Assembly: GCF_000687915.1 (NCBI RefSeq)
Contig: NZ_JHZY01000004.1
Location: forward strand, 1,436,001 to 1,500,000
From: Leeuwenhoekiella sp. MAR_2009_132
GTDB taxonomy: Bacteria; Bacteroidota; Bacteroidia; Flavobacteriales; Flavobacteriaceae
Length of the DNA stretch: 64,000 bases
Direction: 5' to 3'
A program made the translations under genes and the position numbers. Positions 8,608 through 18,005 of the stretch are shown in pieces; position 1 is the first letter of the stretch, and every line of letters starts with the position of its first letter. The notes beneath the pieces were generated by a model, which did not search any database, had not been told where the DNA came from, and was given only the letters and a program-made list of their open reading frames with translations.

Positions 8608-8839
8608 ATCTTTTTTAGAAATAGAACATGATTTAAAAGTACTTAAACTTCAGAATCAAATAGATCGCGAGCAGGTAAAATTGAGCTTAAACGATGTTAA
8701 GACCTCATTTTCGCCAGTTTCTATGATTGCTGGTACTGTAGGAGCCATTGCTCAAAAAACATTAGTTCTTAAGGTAGTTAATTCTATTTTAGGAGTAAAA
8801 CGCGTTAAGGTTAAAAACGTAGAGGGACAAGATGATTAA
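8594..8839 (+). CDS. Small conserved protein, probably DUF6327
   Basis: An 81-residue protein: a predicted N-terminal helical coiled stretch (SFLEIEHDLKVLKLQNQIDR), then a hydrophobic segment (SMIAGTVGAIAQKTLVLKVV) and a basic end. It overlaps the holin-like gene by 14 bases and is the last gene before a strong terminator. In flavobacteria small proteins of this look follow YtxH/holin genes and are filed under DUF6327; I recognise this from context and am not certain of the number. It may interact with its membrane neighbours, analogous to YqjK. Confidence 0.65.
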   Translation: MKVYKSFLEIEHDLKVLKLQNQIDREQVKLSLNDVKTSFSPVSMIAGTVGAIAQKTLVLKVVNSILGVKRVKVKNVEGQDD

Positions 8840-8860
8840 TAAATCTTGTGTTGAAAATAG

Positions 8861-8894
8861 AAAGCCTCAGATATTTGTATCTGAGGCTTTTTTT
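8861..8894 (+). terminator. Terminator after the YtxH operon
   Basis: Hairpin AAAGCCTCAGATA/TATCTGAGGCTTT with loop TTTG, followed by a T-run to 8894. It separates the + strand operon from the convergent SPFH gene. Confidence 0.88.
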
Positions 8895-8917
8895 ATACTT
8901 CTTAATGACAGCAAATT

Positions 8918-9913
8918 TTAAATCGTGTCATCATCAAAATTAGAATCGTAACCAGATTCTGGTCGTGGTTTTTTAACCTTTTTCTTAGGTAGAATACCAT
9001 TGGCTTCATTCTTCTTTTTCATTTCTTCACCTATTTGGTTTGAAGCTACAAAACTGGCAATCATGTTATTCAACATTTCACTGCCTGCCTGTGGTGAATT
9101 AGGCATAAGAATTAAGTTTGAATTTGTATTCTCACCTACAGATTGTAACGTATCATAATGTTGGGTTACCACTATTAGAGCAGAAGCTTCCTGAGAGTTT
9201 ATACCCACGTTATTTAAAACCTCTACAGACTCTTCTAACCCCCTTGCAATCTCTCTACGCTGGTCTGCTATACCTTGACCCTGTAAACGCTTACTTTCGG
9301 CCTCTGCGCGCGCCTTAGCAACTATTTTAATACGTTCTGCTTCTGCCTCATACTCTGCGGCAACTTTCTCACGTTCTGCTGCATTAATACGGTTCATAGC
9401 AATTTTTACCTGCTGATCTGGATCTATATCTGTAACAAGTGTTTTTATAATATCATAACCATAATCTGTCATCGCTTGATTCAATTCACTTTTTACGGCA
9501 ATAGCAATATCATCTTTACGTTCAAAAACATCATCGAGTTTCATTTTAGGAACTTCAGAACGTACTACATCAAATACGTATGAAGTGATTTGATTTTGAG
9601 GATCTTCTAACTTGTAGAAGGCATCATATACATTAGTCTTTACTACCTGAAATTGTACCGAAATTTTTAAACGAACAAATACATCATCCTTAGTTTTTGT
9701 CTCAACAATAACATCTAATTGCTGAATTTTTAAATTAATACGACCGGCTATTTTATCTATTAGCGGTATTTTAAGTTGAATACCAGAGTTACGCACACTG
9801 GTAAATTTGCCAAAGCGCTCTATTACTGCAGCTGTTTGCTGTTTAACCATAAAGACTGCAGAAATTAAAATGATTAATCCTATAAAGAGGATAACGGGTA
9901 AAAAGTAAGTCAT
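8918..9913 (-). CDS. SPFH/Band 7 (stomatin-like) membrane protein
   Basis: A 331-residue protein with one N-terminal membrane helix (MTYFLPVILFIGLIILISAVFMV) followed by the SPFH domain. The opening VKQQTAAVIERFGKF and the segment INLKIQQLDVIVETKTKDDVF are classic for stomatin/slipin and QmcA-type proteins. A coiled-coil of alanine/glutamate repeats (EREKVAAEYEAEAERIKIVA) and the conserved GQGIADQRREIARGL follow. The C-terminus is lysine- and acid-rich. Such proteins oligomerise at membranes and organise microdomains, often with proteases. No NfeD partner is adjacent, so the assignment is to the stand-alone QmcA-like group. Confidence 0.9.
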   Translation of the reverse strand: MTYFLPVILFIGLIILISAVFMVKQQTAAVIERFGKFTSVRNSGIQLKIPLIDKIAGRINLKIQQLDVIVETKTKDDVFVRLKISVQFQVVKTNVYDAFYKLEDPQNQITSYVFDVVRSEVPKMKLDDVFERKDDIAIAVKSELNQAMTDYGYDIIKTLVTDIDPDQQVKIAMNRINAAEREKVAAEYEAEAERIKIVAKARAEAESKRLQGQGIADQRREIARGLEESVEVLNNVGINSQEASALIVVTQHYDTLQSVGENTNSNLILMPNSPQAGSEMLNNMIASFVASNQIGEEMKKKNEANGILPKKKVKKPRPESGYDSNFDDDTI

Positions 9914-10363
9914 AGTTATTTTTTTAGTTATATCTCAAAATGAGAGACTTATTAAAAATACAATACATATGTCTTGTATTTGATAAAATTGTAACGCTTT
10001 TGAAAACACTATTTTACATTTTAATATAAAATTTAATCTTTAATGTATTACTTCAGAATTTAAATATTGTCAAATGCTGCGCAGTTTATTGAAATTTTTC
10101 ATTTTTATACATAAGGGAATTAATTTCTAAGAGCTTTAAAAAACTCTACTGAATATCCATAGAACTTTAAAATTAGGTAGGTGAGCGTTACAGAATAGGT
10201 ATTCTGAGCCAGATTATATTTAGCTTTAGGATAAAACTAGCGAGAAAATCTCACTAATGATTTTACTAATTATAATAGTAATTACTAGTTATAACTTTGT
10301 ATTCTAGTTTTAGATATTAATAAGATTTGACAAATCCTGTTAATAGTTAAGTGAAGAGTTTTT
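9914..10363. other. Non-coding stretch between SPFH and gltX
   Basis: About 450 bases upstream of the SPFH gene, AT-rich, with no open frame longer than about 18 codons on the + strand. No tRNA, repeat or convincing motif is visible. It must hold the SPFH promoter on the minus strand, which I could not pin down. Confidence 0.5.
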
Positions 10364-10411
10364 AAAAAAGAAATCCCCGTAGCTATTTTTTAATTTAATA
10401 CTTACGGGGAT
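10364..10411 (-). terminator. Terminator of gltX
   Basis: Inverted repeat ATCCCCGTA (10373-10381) with TACGGGGAT (10403-10411), loop about 21 bases. On the minus strand it is followed by TTCTTTTTTAA. It lies just past the gltX stop at 10422. Confidence 0.75.
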
Positions 10412-10421
10412 AGTTTTCTAT

Positions 10422-11936
10422 TTATAATTTTTCAATTGCAAAACGTATTCGCTCTAGTGTACGCGCTTTACCTATAGTTTCGGCAATCATAAATACATCT
10501 GGTCCAGACATAGATCCTACTAAACTAATTCTAAAAGGCTGCATTACTTTACCAAAACCTAAACCTTCATTTTGAATCCATTCTTTAATGTTAGCTGATA
10601 AATTTTCAGCAGTAAAATCTTCAGTATCATTAACGATTTTAGAAACAGTGGTCATGATTTCTGCGGTGTCTTCTTTCCAGGCTTTTTTAACGGCTTTCTC
10701 GTCATAATTTTCTGGTCTTTCAAAGAAGAAATTTCCTTGTTCCCATAAATCTGCAACAAATACTGCACGTTCTTTAACCAGATGAATCACTTGTTCAACA
10801 TAATCATCTTTAAACTCCAGATTTTTTTGAGCGAGAATTTTTTGTAATCCAGCTACCAGAGAAGCATCAGAAGCGATATGTAATTGCTGCTGCTGAAACC
10901 ATTTTGTTTTTTCAGGATCAAATTTTGCTCCTGATTTATGTACACGTTCTAAGTCGAAATCCTGTATTAGCTCTTCCAGTTTATATATTTCTTTTTCAGT
11001 ACCGGGATTCCATCCTAAAAACGCAAGCATATTTACTACAGCTTCAGGTAAATAACCATCTTCTCTATAACCAGCCGAAACATCATTTGTTTTAGGATCT
11101 TTCCATAGTAATGGAAAGACAGGAAAGCCCATTTTATCCCCATCACGCTTGCTTAATTTACCTTTTCCTACCGGTTTCATAATTAAGGGGAGATGTGCAA
11201 ATTGAGGTGCATCCCAGCCGAATGCGCGGTATAGTAATACATGTAGCGCCATAGAGGGTAACCACTCTTCACCACGTATAACGTGTGAAATTTCCATTAA
11301 GTGATCATCAACAATATTTGCTAAATGGTAGGTAGGCATTCCGTCTGACTTAAACAATACCTTGTCGTCTAATAAACTTGTATTTACTTCAACAGTACCG
11401 CGAATGATATCTTCTAATTCTAAAAGCTCGCTTTCAGGACATTTAAATCGAATAACATAGTCTTCACCTGCATCTATTCGCTTTTGTGTTTCTTCTGAAG
11501 AAAGATTTAAAGAGTTATCCAGTTTATTGCGGTTGTGCCAGTTGTAGATAAAGGTTTTGCCTTGTTCTTCGTGGTTTTTACGATGCTCATCTAGGGCTTC
11601 AGAAGTATCAAATGCATAATAAGCATCACCTGAAGCGATTAATTTTTCAGCAAAAGCAAAATATTTATCCTTGCGTTCACTTTGTCTATACGGGCCGTAA
11701 CCTGCTTCTTTGCCTGGGCCTTCATCATAAGGAATACCGCACCAGTTAAGAGCTTCGATTATATAGTTTTCTGCGCCTTCTACATAACGGTTTTGGTCTG
11801 TATCTTCAATGCGAAGAATGAAGGTTCCTTTATTTTTTTTTGCAAAAAGATAATTATAAAGTGCAGTGCGCACACCTCCTATGTGTAGAGGTCCTGTGGG
11901 GCTTGGTGCAAAACGCACACGTACATTGTTAGACAT
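10422..11936 (-). CDS. gltX: Glutamyl-tRNA synthetase
   Basis: Class I synthetase that attaches glutamate to tRNA-Glu. The 504-residue protein opens with VRVRFAPSPTGPLHIGGVRT; the HIGH-type motif is HIGG at 18-21. The KMSKS-type loop is GKLSKRDGD, with KLSKR at 260-264. The catalytic domain segment LRIEDTDQNRYVEG and the helical anticodon-binding C-terminus (about 330-504) are present. Length matches bacterial GltX. The genome also has glnS, so this is probably a discriminating enzyme. ATG at 11936 is preceded on the minus strand by a TACCTTTG promoter element 17 bases upstream, giving a short leader. Confidence 0.96.
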   Translation of the reverse strand: MSNNVRVRFAPSPTGPLHIGGVRTALYNYLFAKKNKGTFILRIEDTDQNRYVEGAENYIIEALNWCGIPYDEGPGKEAGYGPYRQSERKDKYFAFAEKLIASGDAYYAFDTSEALDEHRKNHEEQGKTFIYNWHNRNKLDNSLNLSSEETQKRIDAGEDYVIRFKCPESELLELEDIIRGTVEVNTSLLDDKVLFKSDGMPTYHLANIVDDHLMEISHVIRGEEWLPSMALHVLLYRAFGWDAPQFAHLPLIMKPVGKGKLSKRDGDKMGFPVFPLLWKDPKTNDVSAGYREDGYLPEAVVNMLAFLGWNPGTEKEIYKLEELIQDFDLERVHKSGAKFDPEKTKWFQQQQLHIASDASLVAGLQKILAQKNLEFKDDYVEQVIHLVKERAVFVADLWEQGNFFFERPENYDEKAVKKAWKEDTAEIMTTVSKIVNDTEDFTAENLSANIKEWIQNEGLGFGKVMQPFRISLVGSMSGPDVFMIAETIGKARTLERIRFAIEKL

Positions 11937-11953
11937 AGTAAAAATTTAGGCTG

Positions 11954-11961
11954 CAAAGGTA
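11954..11961 (-). promoter_or_regulatory. -7 element of gltX
   Basis: On the minus strand the sequence reads TACCTTTG (TAnnTTTG), 17 bases before the gltX ATG. It is followed by GCAGC, as seen after several other -7 elements in this window. Confidence 0.55.
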
Positions 11962-12207
11962 CTCAATCTTAATAAGTGTAGCACCAGATCTGTTACATGT
12001 TGCTTTCTAATTAAATTGGGATTTTTAATATCTTGTCTGATGGTTTTGGGCCTTAAGTTGTATACTAGTGTGTTGAGTTTTTTAGAATTATAACTGAAAA
12101 AAGTAAGATGCAGTACACTATTAAAGCTTTAAAATTAAGCCCAATTAACTAAAATATAATGGCGTAGTTTTAGTTATTAGAAAATTAGCTAGTAAAAGAG
12201 GTAGGTT

Positions 12208-15200
12208 GTGGAAGCTTTAGAGAAAAAAATAGAAAATTTTATTAGTAAATATTACAAGAACGAACTTTTAAAAGGATTCTTGTTTTTTATAGCAATAGGG
12301 CTCACCTATCTTTTGCTTGTATTGGCAATTGAATATTGGTTATGGTTAGGACGCTGGGGTAGGGGATTTTTATTTTGGTCATTTGTAGGCATCGAATTGC
12401 TGCTTATTTTCAGATTTATTCTCATACCGGTTTTTAGATTGTTTAAACTTTCTAAGGGTATAGATTATACCAGGGCTTCTACACTAATAGGTAATCATTT
12501 TCCTGAAGTTCGTGATAAATTAAAAAACACCCTTCAGCTCAAATCTTCTGCAAATGATTCAGATTTAGTGCAGGCAAGCATACTTCAAAAAAGCAAGGAA
12601 TTAGAGCCTATACCATTTTCTCTTGCTATAAATTATAAAGCAAATGCTAAGTATATTAAATATGCTTTAATACCGGTTCTTATATTTCTAGCCATTAGTT
12701 TTAGTAAAACTTCAGACTTTTTTGGGAGTAGTGCCAAGCGGGTTTTAAATTATTCTACTGAATATACTCCGCCGGCACCATTTAATTTTATAATTCTTAA
12801 TGAAGAACAAACCGTTATTGAAGGTCGTAATTTTGAAATTTTAGCAAAAGTTGAGGGGTCAGAAATTCCGGAAGAATTAACTATAAATATTAACGACGTC
12901 ACTTATTTTATGAAAAATAGGGGAGGCGGGGTTTTTGCATACACGGTAGAACAGCCTTCAGAAGATTTAAATATTTCTTTTTCAGGAAATGGGTTTTCAT
13001 CGGGCTCTTATAAATTTCCGCTGGTACACATTCCAGTAATTAGTTCTTTTAATATGCGTTTAAAGTATCCGGGTTATTTAAAAATGCAAAATCAGATAGT
13101 TTCTAATACAAGTTCAATTACAGTTCCTGAAGGTACACAGGTCGATTGGTTACTAGAAGCTAATAATACATCACAAATTGACTTTATTAGTGATACGCTT
13201 ATAAATGCTTTTAAATTTCAGGATGATATTTTTAAATTTTCAAAAACAATTTTTAATTCAATAGAATATAAAATTGCAACGAGCAATAAGCAATTGAAGA
13301 ATTATGAAGAACTGAGTTATAGCATTCAGATCACTAAAGATGCATACCCAGATCTTCTTTTAAAATCAAAAAAAGATACTTTGGGTAGTAATCAAACTTA
13401 TTATCAGGGTTTTGTATCTGATGACAATGGTTTATATGACCTAAAATTAGTTTATTATATTAAAAATCAAATAATTAATAAAAAGTCAATCCCAATTTCG
13501 ATAGCAAAAGCAACGGTAGATCAATTTTATGTTTCTTTTCCTGGCAAATTAAATCTCGAAGAGGGTGTAGCCTATAATTATTACTTCGAAGTGCGTGATA
13601 ATGATGCCATTCACAACTACAAGGCAACTCAATCTGAAATTCAAAATTTTCAATCGCTAACGCGTACTCAGTCTATTAATAAGCAATTAGAATTACAACA
13701 AAACAGTATTCAGGGTTTAGATAAATCTATTCAAAAAATTGAGGAGCAGCAGAAAGATTTAAAAGAACTACAAGATTTACAAAAGGAAAAAAACAAACTT
13801 GATTTTAATGACAAACGCAAGTTGAACTCTTTTTTAGAACGGCAAAAGGAACAGGAGCAGATGATGAAAAATTATTCTGAAAAATTGAAGAATAGCCTTA
13901 ACGAGTTAGATAAATTAAATGAGAAATCGAGTCCGGAAAACGAACTTCTGAGAAAGCGTATAGAGAAAAATGAAGAACAACTCAAGGAGCAAGAAAAGCT
14001 ATTAGAAGAATTGTCTAAGCTTCAAGATTTGATGAATGATGAAGAACTGAAAGAGAAGTTAAATAAAATGTCTAAGAATAGTAAAAATTCTAGCAAAAGT
14101 ATGCAACAGCTCTTAGAGCTGACTAAGCGTTTTTATGTACAAACTAAAGGCGAACGCCTCGCAAGACAACTTCAAGAAACCGGAGAAGAGCAGATTAAAG
14201 AAGGTCAAAAATCTGAAGAACCATTAAAGGAAAATCAAGAAAAATTAAATAAGGAATTTGAGGAATTCAAAAATTCTTTTGAGGAATTAAAGAAAGAAAA
14301 TGATGCTTTAAAACAACCGCTCGATATACCAGAAGATAAAAATCTTGAGAAGGAAATAGATAATGATCAAAAAGGAGCGCTTGAACAAATGCAAAAACCC
14401 GCTAGCGCAGAATCTTCAAAAACCACTAAAGAAAAACAAAAGAGCGCAGGAAAGAAAATGAAGCAATTGGGTAGTAAGTTGCAAGATAAATTTTCTTCTG
14501 CTGGGGGAGGTGGTGCGCAACAACTTGAAGAAGATGTTGAGATGTTAAGGCAAATTCTAGATAATCTGGTTGTTTTTTCTTTTGATCAGGAAGACTTGAT
14601 GTATAAATTTAAAGCGATTAATAATGCTAATCCTGCTTTCTCAAAACATCTAGTAAAACAAAATGTATTACGTGATAATTTTAAGCATATCGACGATAGT
14701 CTTTTTGCTTTATCGCTTAGAAATCCTTTATTAGAAGAGGATATAAATAAAGAGCTTACAAATATTACTTTTAGTCTTGACCAGGCGCTTGACCGTTTAT
14801 CAGATAACAATGTAAATATGGGCGTTGTAAGTGAACGCTATGTTGTAAGTTCATCAAATACTTTGGCTGATTTACTCTCAAATATTTTAGATAATATGCA
14901 AGGGCAATTATCGCTTTCATTAGGTCAAGGATCCAGTGGCATGCCGATGCCTATTCCTAAACCTGGAGGTCAGGGATCTGGTAAGCAATTAAGTGATATT
15001 ATTATGTCTCAGAAGGAGCTTTCTGAGAAATTGGGAGAACAATCTGGTCAAAAAGGCGATGGCGACAAAGGTAAATCTGGCAAAGGTAAATCTGGCAAGG
15101 CTGATGGAGAAGGTGATGCTCAGCAAGGTGGTAGTGGAGAAGGTTCTGGCTCTGGAGGTGAAAAGGGTAAAAGCTCAAATGGGGGGAAGGGAGATAATGA

Positions 15201-15636
15201 AAACGACGCAAAATCTGTAAGTGAAGGCGAGCTTGCACGACAATATGAGATTTATAAACAACAGGAAGAGATTAGAAACAGATTACAGGATTTAATAAAT
15301 AAAGAAGATCTCAAAAGTGAAACTACACGGATTTTAAAAACGATAGAGCAAGTAGAGTCAGATTTATTAAACGGTAATTCAGCGCAGGCAAAAAAGAGAA
15401 TGAGTGATGTCATTCAACAGTTTCTTAAGTTAGAAATTGCTGAACAGGAACAAGACAAAGATACTAAGCGGGAAGCTGAGGGTACGACTAAAGAATTTAT
15501 TAATTCTGCTAACAGTATTATCCCTGAAAGCCGTAATTATTTTAATACTAAGGAGCTTCTGAATAGAGATCAACTTCCCTTAAACGGAATCTATAAAAAC
15601 AAGGTTAAAGAATATTTTAAACAAGATAATGATTGA
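12208..15636 (+). CDS. DUF4175 large membrane protein
   Basis: A 1142-residue protein typical of Bacteroidota DUF4175. It has three membrane helices at the N-terminus (about 23-45, 50-75 and 150-166), an extracytoplasmic beta-rich region (about 180-480), then a very long coiled coil (about 490-760) rich in Glu, Lys, Gln and Leu. A lower-complexity Gly/Lys/Ser segment (about 940-1010, runs such as GKSGKGKSGK) precedes a helical C-terminus. Function is unknown; the architecture suggests an envelope scaffold. The start is GTG at 12208, preceded by AGAGGTAGG-like bases. The 3' end overlaps ybeY by 8 bases, so the two are translationally coupled. Family call is confident, role is not known. Confidence 0.88.
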   Translation: MEALEKKIENFISKYYKNELLKGFLFFIAIGLTYLLLVLAIEYWLWLGRWGRGFLFWSFVGIELLLIFRFILIPVFRLFKLSKGIDYTRASTLIGNHFPEVRDKLKNTLQLKSSANDSDLVQASILQKSKELEPIPFSLAINYKANAKYIKYALIPVLIFLAISFSKTSDFFGSSAKRVLNYSTEYTPPAPFNFIILNEEQTVIEGRNFEILAKVEGSEIPEELTININDVTYFMKNRGGGVFAYTVEQPSEDLNISFSGNGFSSGSYKFPLVHIPVISSFNMRLKYPGYLKMQNQIVSNTSSITVPEGTQVDWLLEANNTSQIDFISDTLINAFKFQDDIFKFSKTIFNSIEYKIATSNKQLKNYEELSYSIQITKDAYPDLLLKSKKDTLGSNQTYYQGFVSDDNGLYDLKLVYYIKNQIINKKSIPISIAKATVDQFYVSFPGKLNLEEGVAYNYYFEVRDNDAIHNYKATQSEIQNFQSLTRTQSINKQLELQQNSIQGLDKSIQKIEEQQKDLKELQDLQKEKNKLDFNDKRKLNSFLERQKEQEQMMKNYSEKLKNSLNELDKLNEKSSPENELLRKRIEKNEEQLKEQEKLLEELSKLQDLMNDEELKEKLNKMSKNSKNSSKSMQQLLELTKRFYVQTKGERLARQLQETGEEQIKEGQKSEEPLKENQEKLNKEFEEFKNSFEELKKENDALKQPLDIPEDKNLEKEIDNDQKGALEQMQKPASAESSKTTKEKQKSAGKKMKQLGSKLQDKFSSAGGGGAQQLEEDVEMLRQILDNLVVFSFDQEDLMYKFKAINNANPAFSKHLVKQNVLRDNFKHIDDSLFALSLRNPLLEEDINKELTNITFSLDQALDRLSDNNVNMGVVSERYVVSSSNTLADLLSNILDNMQGQLSLSLGQGSSGMPMPIPKPGGQGSGKQLSDIIMSQKELSEKLGEQSGQKGDGDKGKSGKGKSGKADGEGDAQQGGSGEGSGSGGEKGKSSNGGKGDNENDAKSVSEGELARQYEIYKQQEEIRNRLQDLINKEDLKSETTRILKTIEQVESDLLNGNSAQAKKRMSDVIQQFLKLEIAEQEQDKDTKREAEGTTKEFINSANSIIPESRNYFNTKELLNRDQLPLNGIYKNKVKEYFKQDND

Positions 15637-16045
15637 ATTTGATAGTCAGAATGATTTCAGTTTAGATCTGGAAGAACAAACGCGTAATTGGATCAAAGCT
15701 ACAGCCCTTAAAGAATCCTACGGGATTGAAATGTTGGAATATGTTTTTTGTTCAGACGAGTATTTGTTACAAATTAATGAGCAGTTTTTAAAGCACGATA
15801 CATTTACAGATATAGTCACTTTTGACTATACTGAGAACAAGCTTTTAAATGGTGAAATGTATATAAGTACAGATCGTGTTGCAGAAAATGCCGAAACTTT
15901 TGGCGTGAGTTTTAATACAGAATTAAGGCGTGTAATAATACATGGCCTGTTACACATGTGTGGTTACGGTGATAAGACTGATGAGGAAAAAGTGGTTATG
16001 CGGGCTAAAGAAGATTTCTATCTTAACCTTTGGCCGGTAGAATAA
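15629..16045 (+). CDS. ybeY: rRNA maturation RNase YbeY
   Basis: A single-strand endoribonuclease (UPF0054) needed for 16S rRNA 3'-end maturation and ribosome quality control. The 138-residue protein has the family metal site in HGLLHMCGYGDKT. The first two histidines of the H-x3-H-x5-H motif are present. The third canonical histidine is not; aspartate or lysine occupies that region, a variation I associate with Bacteroidota YbeY. Upstream signatures DIVTFDY and GEMYIS are also present. It starts inside the end of the DUF4175 gene (8-base overlap) and is followed by the mnmG promoter. Confidence 0.92.
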   Translation: MIEFDSQNDFSLDLEEQTRNWIKATALKESYGIEMLEYVFCSDEYLLQINEQFLKHDTFTDIVTFDYTENKLLNGEMYISTDRVAENAETFGVSFNTELRRVIIHGLLHMCGYGDKTDEEKVVMRAKEDFYLNLWPVE

Positions 16046-16070
16046 CTGCTGCTAGGCACTTAATTTTTAG

Positions 16071-16078
16071 TATCTTTG
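16071..16078 (+). promoter_or_regulatory. -7 element of mnmG
   Basis: TATCTTTG fits TAnnTTTG and lies 44 bases before the mnmG ATG. The transcript would therefore contain the parS-like palindrome at 16107-16122 in its leader. Confidence 0.5.
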
Positions 16079-16106
16079 CGCCCATTTTTAAGGAAGTATA
16101 ATTAAA

Positions 16107-16122
16107 TGTTTCACGTGGAACA
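16107..16122. promoter_or_regulatory. parS-like site upstream of mnmG
   Basis: TGTTTCACGTGGAACA differs at one position from the canonical ParB-binding palindrome TGTTTCACGTGAAACA. It directly abuts the mnmG start codon at 16123. ParB nucleates at such sites in origin-proximal DNA. A second copy lies just past the gene. Confidence 0.8.
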
Positions 16123-18000
16123 ATGAGTTTTTTTGATCAAATATATGATGTAATTGTAGTAGGTGGAGGTCACGCTGGTTGTGAGGCTGCTGCTGCCGCT
16201 GCAAATACCGGAAGCAGTACGCTGCTAGTGACGATGAATTTGCAAACTATTGCTCAAATGTCGTGTAACCCTGCAATGGGTGGTATCGCTAAGGGCCAGA
16301 TTGTGCGTGAAATTGACGCAATGGGAGGTTATAGCGGTATTGTTTCAGATAAAACTGCTATACAGTTTAAGATGCTAAATAAGAGCAAAGGTCCTGCAAT
16401 GTGGAGTCCCAGAGTACAAAGCGACCGTATGCGTTTTGCAGATGAATGGCGTCTAATGTTAGAGCGCACACCTAATCTTGATTTTTATCAGGAAATGGTA
16501 AGTGGTCTTTTAATGGATGGTGATCGAATAGGCGGTGTATTAACTTCCCTGGGGATCGAGATTAAAGCAAAATCTGTAGTTCTTACTAATGGTACTTTTT
16601 TAAATGGTTTAATACATATAGGAGATAAACAATTTGGAGGTGGTAGAGCAGGGGAGCGTAACTCAAAAGGAATTACAGAACAACTAGTAGATTTAGGTTT
16701 TGAATCGGGTAGAATGAAAACCGGAACACCACCTCGGGTTGATGGTCGTAGTCTTGATTTTTCAAAAATGATTGAACAACCTGGGGATCTAAATCCGCAG
16801 AAATTTAGTTATAGTAACGTTACAAAACCACTTACTAAACAGCGCTCATGCCAAATGAGTTATACTAGTCTTGAAGTACATGATTTACTTAGGGAAGGTT
16901 TTGATAGGTCACCTATGTTTAACGGTCGTATAAAAAGTACCGGGCCTCGATATTGCCCTTCAATTGAGGATAAAATAAATCGCTTTGCAGATAAAGATCG
17001 TCATCAGTTATTTGTTGAACCCGAGGGTTGGGATACGATAGAATATTATGTAAATGGTTTTTCTACGTCTTTACCTGAAGAAGTTCAATTTAGAGCATTG
17101 CGTAAAGTAGCAGGTTTTGAAAATGTAAAGTTTTTTAGACCGGGTTATGCTATAGAATATGATTATTTTCCGCCTACCCAATTAAAACACACTTTAGAAA
17201 CTAAAGTAGTATCAGGACTATATTTTGCAGGTCAAATTAATGGCACTACCGGTTATGAAGAAGCCGCATCACAAGGATTAATGGCAGGTATAAATGCAAG
17301 TTTGAAAGTGCAGGAACGTGACGCTTTAATTTTAAAAAGAGATGAGGCCTATATTGGTGTTTTAATTGACGATCTTATTACTAAGGGAACTAAAGAACCG
17401 TATCGCATGTTTACTTCGCGTGCAGAATATAGAACCTTGTTAAGACAGGATAATGCAGATAGTAGACTTACTCCGCTTGCGCACAAAATAGGTTTAGCAA
17501 GTGATGAGCGTATGCGCACTTTAGAGCATAAAGAACAAGAAGCGCAAAATCTTGTTGACTTTTTCAATATAACAAGTATTACACCAGAAGAGGCAAATCC
17601 TGTTCTTGCTGAAAAAGGAACTTCTCCTATGAAGCAATCAGACAAGATGGTAAAAATATTCAGCAGACCTCAAATTGAGCTTTCAGATATGTTGAGTTTT
17701 GCTGATGTTAAAAATTATGTGGAGACAAATAATCTGGATATTGAAGTTTTAGAACAGGCAGAAATCCGTGTTAAATATGCCGGGTATATTGCTAAAGAAA
17801 AAGCAAATGCAGATAAACTTCAGCGTTTAGAGAATATTAAAATTCCAGATGGTTTTGACTATTCTAAGCTTAAGTCATTATCCTTTGAAGCTCGTGAAAA
17901 ATTGACAAAAATTCAACCTACAACTATTTCTCAAGCATCACGTGTAAGTGGTGTTTCTCCGAGCGACATTTCAGTAATGTTAGTTTATATGGGACGTTAA
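16123..18000 (+). CDS. mnmG: tRNA uridine-5-carboxymethylaminomethyl modification enzyme MnmG (GidA)
   Basis: FAD-dependent enzyme that, with MnmE, installs the cmnm5 group on U34 of several tRNAs. The 625-residue length is typical. The dinucleotide-binding motif VVGGGHAGCEAA lies at 12-23 (G14-G19). Other signatures are MSCNPAMGGIAKGQIVREIDA, GTFLNGLIHIG, MKTGTPPRVDGRS, and the C-terminal helical domain ending RVSGVSPSDISVMLVYMGR. ATG at 16123 follows immediately on a parS-like palindrome, and a second palindrome lies 5 bases past the stop. In many bacteria gidA is close to oriC and parAB; no parA or parB is in this window. Confidence 0.97.
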   Translation: MSFFDQIYDVIVVGGGHAGCEAAAAAANTGSSTLLVTMNLQTIAQMSCNPAMGGIAKGQIVREIDAMGGYSGIVSDKTAIQFKMLNKSKGPAMWSPRVQSDRMRFADEWRLMLERTPNLDFYQEMVSGLLMDGDRIGGVLTSLGIEIKAKSVVLTNGTFLNGLIHIGDKQFGGGRAGERNSKGITEQLVDLGFESGRMKTGTPPRVDGRSLDFSKMIEQPGDLNPQKFSYSNVTKPLTKQRSCQMSYTSLEVHDLLREGFDRSPMFNGRIKSTGPRYCPSIEDKINRFADKDRHQLFVEPEGWDTIEYYVNGFSTSLPEEVQFRALRKVAGFENVKFFRPGYAIEYDYFPPTQLKHTLETKVVSGLYFAGQINGTTGYEEAASQGLMAGINASLKVQERDALILKRDEAYIGVLIDDLITKGTKEPYRMFTSRAEYRTLLRQDNADSRLTPLAHKIGLASDERMRTLEHKEQEAQNLVDFFNITSITPEEANPVLAEKGTSPMKQSDKMVKIFSRPQIELSDMLSFADVKNYVETNNLDIEVLEQAEIRVKYAGYIAKEKANADKLQRLENIKIPDGFDYSKLKSLSFEAREKLTKIQPTTISQASRVSGVSPSDISVMLVYMGR

Positions 18001-18005
18001 TTTAT

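Noticed and set aside
10074..10130. 18-codon frame between SPFH and gltX
   Set aside because: Too short, with no promoter or other support.
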